From NCBI GenBank assembly GCA_002328485.1, contig DCUF01000023.1, positions 1 to 9,469 on the forward strand: a stretch of 9,469 nt of DNA, read 5' to 3'. This DNA is from Deltaproteobacteria bacterium UBA2221. GTDB lineage: Bacteria > Desulfobacterota > Syntrophorhabdia > Syntrophorhabdales > WCHB1-27. The notes beneath the pieces were generated by a model, which was given only the letters and a program-made list of their open reading frames with translations, was not told the origin of the DNA and did not search any database. This document shows positions 6,889 through 9,469 of this stretch, one piece after another (position 1 is the first letter of the stretch; every line of letters starts with the position of its first letter). Made by a program: the position numbers and the translations under genes.

Positions 6889-6904
6889 ATCAATAAGTGT
6901 GCCA
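6889..6904 (-). promoter_or_regulatory. Candidate sigma54 (-24/-12) promoter of the porin gene
   Basis: The minus strand reads TGGCACACTTATTGAT. The -24 element TGGCAC is perfect and the TTG of the -12 element is correctly spaced, but the usually invariant C of GC is an A. A transcript would start near 6878 and carry a leader of about 110 nt. The strong -24 match and the adjacent sigma54 activator argue for it; the -12 mismatch argues against full activity. Confidence 0.4.
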
Positions 6905-7021
6905 TCACCGTTTAGGCTGCCTCGTTCTTATTTCCGCTTGTGTAAGTTGCTGCAATAGCAGGCTGTTCATCCTTTTTTCGCGAGTGACCCGCTGGGCTCT
7001 GGCTGAGGACGAAAGCCTTTT

Positions 7022-7053
7022 TCCTACATAATGGTAGGATTTAATCCTACCAT
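7022..7053. promoter_or_regulatory. 23-bp perfect palindrome with a third half-site; putative activator-binding site
   Basis: Positions 7031-7053 are a perfect 11-bp inverted repeat (arm ATGGTAGGATT) around a single central T. A further TCCTAC at 7022-7027 extends it, so the half-site TCCTAC occurs three times in alternating orientation (7022-7027, 7034-7039 inverted, 7045-7050), 11-12 bp apart, about one helical turn. It lies about 140 bp upstream of the sigma54-like porin promoter, a typical enhancer distance. No T-tract follows on either strand, so a terminator for the regulator gene is less likely. The classical NifA site TGT-N10-ACA is not present here. Confidence 0.55.
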
Positions 7054-7092
7054 GCTACATTCGTGTACGATTTAGGGGGATGTAAGGAATGT

Positions 7093-7110
7093 GGTCCCCG
7101 AAAAGGGACT
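7093..7110 (-). other. Short hairpin immediately after the regulator stop codon
   Basis: GTCCC (7094-7098) and GGGAC (7105-7109) pair, with an extra G-U closing pair, around a 6-nt loop. On the minus strand six T precede the hairpin and none follow it, so it is the reverse of an intrinsic terminator arrangement and of uncertain function. Confidence 0.25.
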
Positions 7111-7117
7111 CAAAAAA

Positions 7118-8683
7118 TCACTTGAACTGACGGGGGTTGATCTCGAATTTTGCCACCCGCAGGCCCATCACGCGCTCCGTGATACCCAGGTCGCGAGCCG
7201 CTTTTGCCATGTTCCCGCGGGAACGTTTGAGTGCCTCGACGATGATCTCTTTCTCCAGGCCATCGACCATGACGCCCAGGGCCCCTTCTTTGATAGGGAC
7301 CACAGTGCTCTCCTGAAGATTGGGGGGGAGGTGGTAACTGTGTATGACCCCGTCGGTGGAGAGAACCACGGCGCGCTCTATGCAGTTCTCCAGCTCCCGT
7401 ACATTGCCGGGCCAATGATAGTTCATCAGCATGTCGGTTGCGTGCGGCGTCACCCTTGAAATCCTTTTGTCTTGTTCCTTGGCATACTTCTCAATGAAAT
7501 GATTGGCAAGAAGCATGATGTCCGTCTTGCGCTCTCTGAGAGGCGGCACGACGATGGGAAAAACATTGAGGCGATAGTAGAGATCTTCTCTCAGTTTTCC
7601 TTCCCTCAGGAGCGATTCCAGGTCACGGTTTGTGGCAGTGATGATTCGTACGTCAACCTTTATAGTGCAATTTCCGCCCAAACGCTCGATTTCTTTCTCC
7701 TGAAGAACCCGCAACAGCTTCGTTTGAATGGATGGCGGCAGATCCCCAATCTCGTCGAGAAAGATCGTACCCTTATCCGCTTGTTCGAAACGGCCTTTCC
7801 TCCCCATAGCCGCCCCCGTAAAGGCCCCCCTTTCGTGTCCAAAAAGCTCGCTTTCAATAAGCGTCTCAGGCAGAGCGGCACAGTTTATCTTCACAAAAGG
7901 CCTGGCTGCTCGGTTGGAATCATAGTGGATGGCGTGGGCGACCCGCTCTTTTCCAACCCCGCTTTCACCGAGTATGAGCACGGTTGTGTTGGTGCGGCAG
8001 ACCTGCTGGATAAGGCCATATACCTCGCGCATGGGGTGGGAGTTCCCTACGATCGATTGGGGCCGGTATCTGCTCTGCAATTCGTCCTGGAGCCGTTGGT
8101 TCTCCTTCCTCATCTTGTCAAGCTCTTCCTCCGCCAGTTGACGGAGACGAGCGGCTTGGGAGATCGTGGCTGCAATAATCGTCAAGAGACGCACATCTTC
8201 ATCGAGAGAAACGCTTTGGCTGAACAAGCGATCGGCAGAAAGGGCGCCTATCACCTCGTTCCCTACCTTGATGGGGACGCAGATAAAGGCGATGTCCTCT
8301 TTATTCTGGCTCTTTCTCGAGCCTGTCCGATCAAGAAAGAGAGGCTCCTCGGCAATCCTGGGCACAATGGCCGGCTTCCCCGTATCGATTACCTTACCGG
8401 TAATGCCCTCCCCCACCCTATACTTTCCTTTTGCCTTCTCCTCAGGCTCGAGACCGTATGCCTCTTCAATGACTATCTCCCCGGTCTTTCTGTTGAGCAC
8501 CGTGAGGGTGCCCCGAACCATCTCCATATGTTCGGCCATCAACTGGAGTATTGGTTTCAACACACTCCCAAGATCCAAAGACTCGCCCAGTCTCTTGCTG
8601 ATCTCAAAGAGAAGGGTAAGTTCCTTAATCCCCCGGGAAGGCTCACCGTTGCTCACGGGATTTTCTATACCCAGCGTTTCCAT
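7118..8683 (-). CDS. nifA: NifA-like sigma54-dependent activator (GAF-AAA+-HTH)
   Basis: This 521-residue bacterial enhancer-binding protein would hydrolyse ATP to open sigma54-RNA polymerase promoters. Domains in order: an N-terminal GAF sensor (about 20-180), a charged coiled-coil linker (about 182-205), the AAA+ domain (about 208-440) with Walker A GESGVGKE at 239-246, the sigma54-contact loop GAFTGA at 286-291 and Walker B TIFLDEIGD with Asp310/Glu311, and a Fis-type helix-turn-helix (about 482-511) ending RVAKFEINPRQFK. This architecture and the C-terminal sequence fit NifA of anaerobic diazotrophs. The interdomain cysteine cluster of oxygen-sensitive rhizobial NifA is absent: the AAA+/HTH junction keeps only Cys434. 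GAGGAG at 8691-8696 sets the start. The neighbours porin, amtB and glnK suggest it controls nitrogen acquisition. No nif structural genes are in view, so it may be a dedicated ammonium-uptake regulator rather than a true NifA. Family certainty is high; the name is less certain. Confidence 0.85.
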   Translation of the reverse strand: METLGIENPVSNGEPSRGIKELTLLFEISKRLGESLDLGSVLKPILQLMAEHMEMVRGTLTVLNRKTGEIVIEEAYGLEPEEKAKGKYRVGEGITGKVIDTGKPAIVPRIAEEPLFLDRTGSRKSQNKEDIAFICVPIKVGNEVIGALSADRLFSQSVSLDEDVRLLTIIAATISQAARLRQLAEEELDKMRKENQRLQDELQSRYRPQSIVGNSHPMREVYGLIQQVCRTNTTVLILGESGVGKERVAHAIHYDSNRAARPFVKINCAALPETLIESELFGHERGAFTGAAMGRKGRFEQADKGTIFLDEIGDLPPSIQTKLLRVLQEKEIERLGGNCTIKVDVRIITATNRDLESLLREGKLREDLYYRLNVFPIVVPPLRERKTDIMLLANHFIEKYAKEQDKRISRVTPHATDMLMNYHWPGNVRELENCIERAVVLSTDGVIHSYHLPPNLQESTVVPIKEGALGVMVDGLEKEIIVEALKRSRGNMAKAARDLGITERVMGLRVAKFEINPRQFK

Positions 8684-8718
8684 ACTCTGTCTCCTCAGCT
8701 AATACGAAAAGACGCCTT

Positions 8719-8734
8719 GCCACCCCTGGGCCAA
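8719..8734 (-). promoter_or_regulatory. Candidate sigma54-like promoter of the regulator gene
   Basis: The minus strand has GG-N10-GC spacing with TGGCCC as the -24 element and TGGCA as the -12 element, one mismatch in each box. Transcription would start near 8707, leaving a leader of about 24 nt with GAGGAG before the ATG. An 8-bp direct repeat AAGACGCC (8709-8716 and 8733-8740) flanks it. If real, it implies nitrogen-controlled or autogenous expression; the match is modest. Confidence 0.3.
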
Positions 8735-8801
8735 GACGCCTCTGTGATAAACCAAACCGTGCACTTATTCGGCAGAATGCTGTCGCCTCACCCGGGCCGG
8801 T

Positions 8802-8831
8802 ATCCTACTCGTAACATTCCCCTTGTTACAA
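8802..8831 (-). promoter_or_regulatory. Candidate sigma70 promoter with overlapping GTAACA/TGTTAC dyad
   Basis: On the minus strand TTGTAA (8831-8826) and TAGGAT (8807-8802) are 18 nt apart and each matches four of six consensus bases. The dyad GTAACA-N7-TGTTAC (8811-8829) covers the spacer and part of the -35 box, the place expected for a repressor operator. The start would be near 8795, leaving a leader of about 110 nt before the regulator gene. It is an alternative to the sigma54-like element at 8719-8734. Confidence 0.3.
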
Positions 8832-8880
8832 GTAAAGTAACCCGGCCTGTGGTAACGTCCATGCCCGTGCAGTCGGCCTC

Positions 8881-8901
8881 CTGAAAACCCTCCATTTTCA
8901 G
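8881..8901. other. CTGAAAA-N7-TTTTCAG inverted repeat
   Basis: A perfect 7-bp inverted repeat with a 7-nt centre lies in the divergent regulatory region. One arm sequence, TTTTCAG, recurs at 9007-9013. It could be an operator or a hairpin; no known binding site is recognised. Confidence 0.4.
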
Positions 8902-9027
8902 AAAAGCCTGCTGCTCCATCCCGGCGTCGATCGAGCCCGGCACTGCCAGCCGTAACAACGAGGAGACTAATCATTCCCAGGAATGTCACCGTTCGGCTAT
9001 CATATATTTTCAGCAACTAATTCACCG

Positions 9028-9056
9028 TTGCAGAAGAACGTCTTGTGCTGTAGTAT
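9028..9056 (+). promoter_or_regulatory. Weak sigma70-type promoter candidate for the carboxyltransferase gene
   Basis: TTGCAG at 9028-9033 and TAGTAT at 9051-9056 are separated by 17 nt, the optimal spacing, but match only three and four consensus bases. The surrounding sequence becomes AT-rich just before the gene, which agrees with a promoter here. Confidence 0.3.
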
Positions 9057-9085
9057 TATTAACCATTTTATTCAGGAGGACAGCA

Positions 9086-9469
9086 ATGCCCGAGCCAACT
9101 GCCTTGAAAATCACAGACCTTACGTTTAGAGACGGACACCAATCCCTTTTTGCCACCCGAATGGCAACCGAAGACATGCTGCCCATCGCAGAGAAGATGG
9201 ATGAGGTGGGTTTTCATTCCATGGAGGTGTGGGGAGGTGCTACCTTCGATGTCTGCACCCGGTTCTTGAACGAGGACCCATGGGAACGGGTCAGGATATT
9301 GAAGTCAAAGATGCCCAAGACCAAGTTCCAGATGCTCCTTAGGGGTCAAAACCTCGTTGGCTATCGGCACTACGCCGATGACGTGGTTGAGGCCTTTGTG
9401 GAAAAGGCCGCCGAGGTAGGGATCGATATCTTCAGGGTCTTCGATGCCTTAAACGATGAGAGGAGCTTC
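9086..9469 (+). CDS. Pyruvate carboxylase subunit B / oxaloacetate decarboxylase alpha-type carboxyltransferase, 3'-incomplete
   Basis: The first 128 codons of a biotin-dependent carboxyltransferase are visible, with no stop before the window ends. The HMGL-like TIM barrel starts at once: ITDLTFRDGHQSLFATRM (residues 9-26) carries the metal-binding Asp11 region. MEVWGGATFDVCTRFLNEDPWERVR, then LLRGQNLVGYRHYADDVV and GIDIFRVFDALND are near-invariant in PycB, OadA and transcarboxylase 5S subunits. The enzyme moves a carboxyl group between carboxybiotin and pyruvate/oxaloacetate in the cytoplasm. AGGAGGA at 9074-9080, 5 nt upstream, fixes the ATG. Full-length members are about 450-650 residues; whether a C-terminal biotinyl domain is fused lies outside the window. 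The frame starts straight with the barrel, so no biotin carboxylase domain is fused in front. The choice between a pyruvate-carboxylating and an oxaloacetate-decarboxylating role needs the downstream genes. Confidence 0.92.
   Translation, partial: MPEPTALKITDLTFRDGHQSLFATRMATEDMLPIAEKMDEVGFHSMEVWGGATFDVCTRFLNEDPWERVRILKSKMPKTKFQMLLRGQNLVGYRHYADDVVEAFVEKAAEVGIDIFRVFDALNDERSF

Larger units (their letters stand above)
6770..7117. other. Regulatory gap between NifA-like regulator and porin gene
   Basis: These 348 bp hold no credible gene. In minus-strand order they contain a short hairpin right after the regulator stop (7093-7110), the triple TCCTAC site and 23-bp palindrome (7022-7053), a sigma54-like element (6889-6904), a small dyad (6842-6857), a leader hairpin (6796-6815) and the porin ribosome-binding site (6777-6783). 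The order of enhancer-like site, promoter, leader and gene is what a sigma54-activated promoter would show. Confidence 0.55.
8684..9085. other. Divergent regulatory region between regulator and carboxyltransferase genes
   Basis: These 402 bp separate the minus-strand activator from the plus-strand carboxyltransferase. They hold two possible promoters for the activator, several dyads, GTAAC motifs at 8811, 8837, 8852 and 8952 plus an inverted copy at 8825-8829, and a weak plus-strand promoter before the carboxyltransferase. Two short minus-strand frames (ending at 8765 and 8788) are present but unsupported. I see no RNA gene. Confidence 0.5.

Noticed and set aside
7031..7053. Palindrome as an intrinsic terminator of the regulator gene
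   Set aside because: There is no U-tract after the stem on either strand, and the extra phased half-site and its place upstream of a promoter fit a protein-binding site better. RNA data could still reverse this.
7472..8884. A 470-codon open frame on the plus strand opposite the NifA-like gene
   Set aside because: It is antisense to a gene with complete Walker, GAFTGA and HTH motifs; its translation shows no domain pattern and it has no ribosome-binding site. It is a by-product of codon bias on the real strand.
9028..9032. TTGCA before the carboxyltransferase as a sigma54 -12 element
   Set aside because: The required GG 10 bp upstream is missing (9018-9019 read TA).
1..9469. CRISPR array, tRNA/rRNA, insertion sequence or phage elements
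   Set aside because: No regularly spaced direct repeats, no cloverleaf-like tRNA sequence, no transposase or phage protein and no terminal inverted repeats were seen.

Overview
The window looks like chromosomal DNA of a Gram-negative anaerobe. A member of the former Deltaproteobacteria / Desulfobacterota, perhaps a Syntrophobacterales-like lineage, is my best guess. The grounds are an outer-membrane beta-barrel protein with a signal peptide, sigma54-type control signals, a NifA-like activator whose C-terminus resembles those of anaerobic diazotrophs, a stand-alone carboxyltransferase (PycB/OadA type) subunit, and mid-range GC. The taxonomy is inference; no rRNA or other marker is present.

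Left part (1-3654, plus strand). A 5'-incomplete AlgI-like MBOAT acyltransferase is followed 6 nt later by an AlgJ/AlgX-like SGNH acetyltransferase. This is the usual membrane and periplasmic pair for O-acetylating an exported polysaccharide. Two stand-alone enzymes follow: a MaoC-type hot-dog dehydratase and a flavodoxin-fold NAD(P)H:FMN/quinone reductase. The reductase is convergent with the next operon, and a hairpin with a T-tract on the minus strand lies between them.

Central part (3790-8683, minus strand). This is a nitrogen-status module. Read in the direction of transcription it consists of a GAF-AAA+-HTH sigma54 activator (NifA-like), an intergenic region with a 23-bp perfect palindrome and a sigma54-like element, a TorF/Gcw_chp-like outer-membrane protein, a GC-rich hairpin, a second sigma54-like element, the ammonium channel gene amtB, and the PII gene glnK, whose ribosome-binding site abuts the amtB stop codon. 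The likely logic, which is inference, is that the activator and RNA polymerase-sigma54 drive an outer-membrane pore plus AmtB/GlnK for ammonium capture when nitrogen is scarce. GlnK would gate AmtB and possibly feed back on the activator.

Right part (8684-9469). A 402-bp divergent regulatory region holds several dyads and repeated GTAAC motifs. It separates the activator from a plus-strand pyruvate carboxylase subunit B / oxaloacetate decarboxylase alpha-type gene, which runs off the window after 128 codons.

I found no tRNA, rRNA, CRISPR array, insertion sequence or phage gene. The gene families are all known. The most interesting material is the regulatory architecture around the NifA-like / porin / amtB-glnK cluster and the broken-looking left edge of the MBOAT gene.
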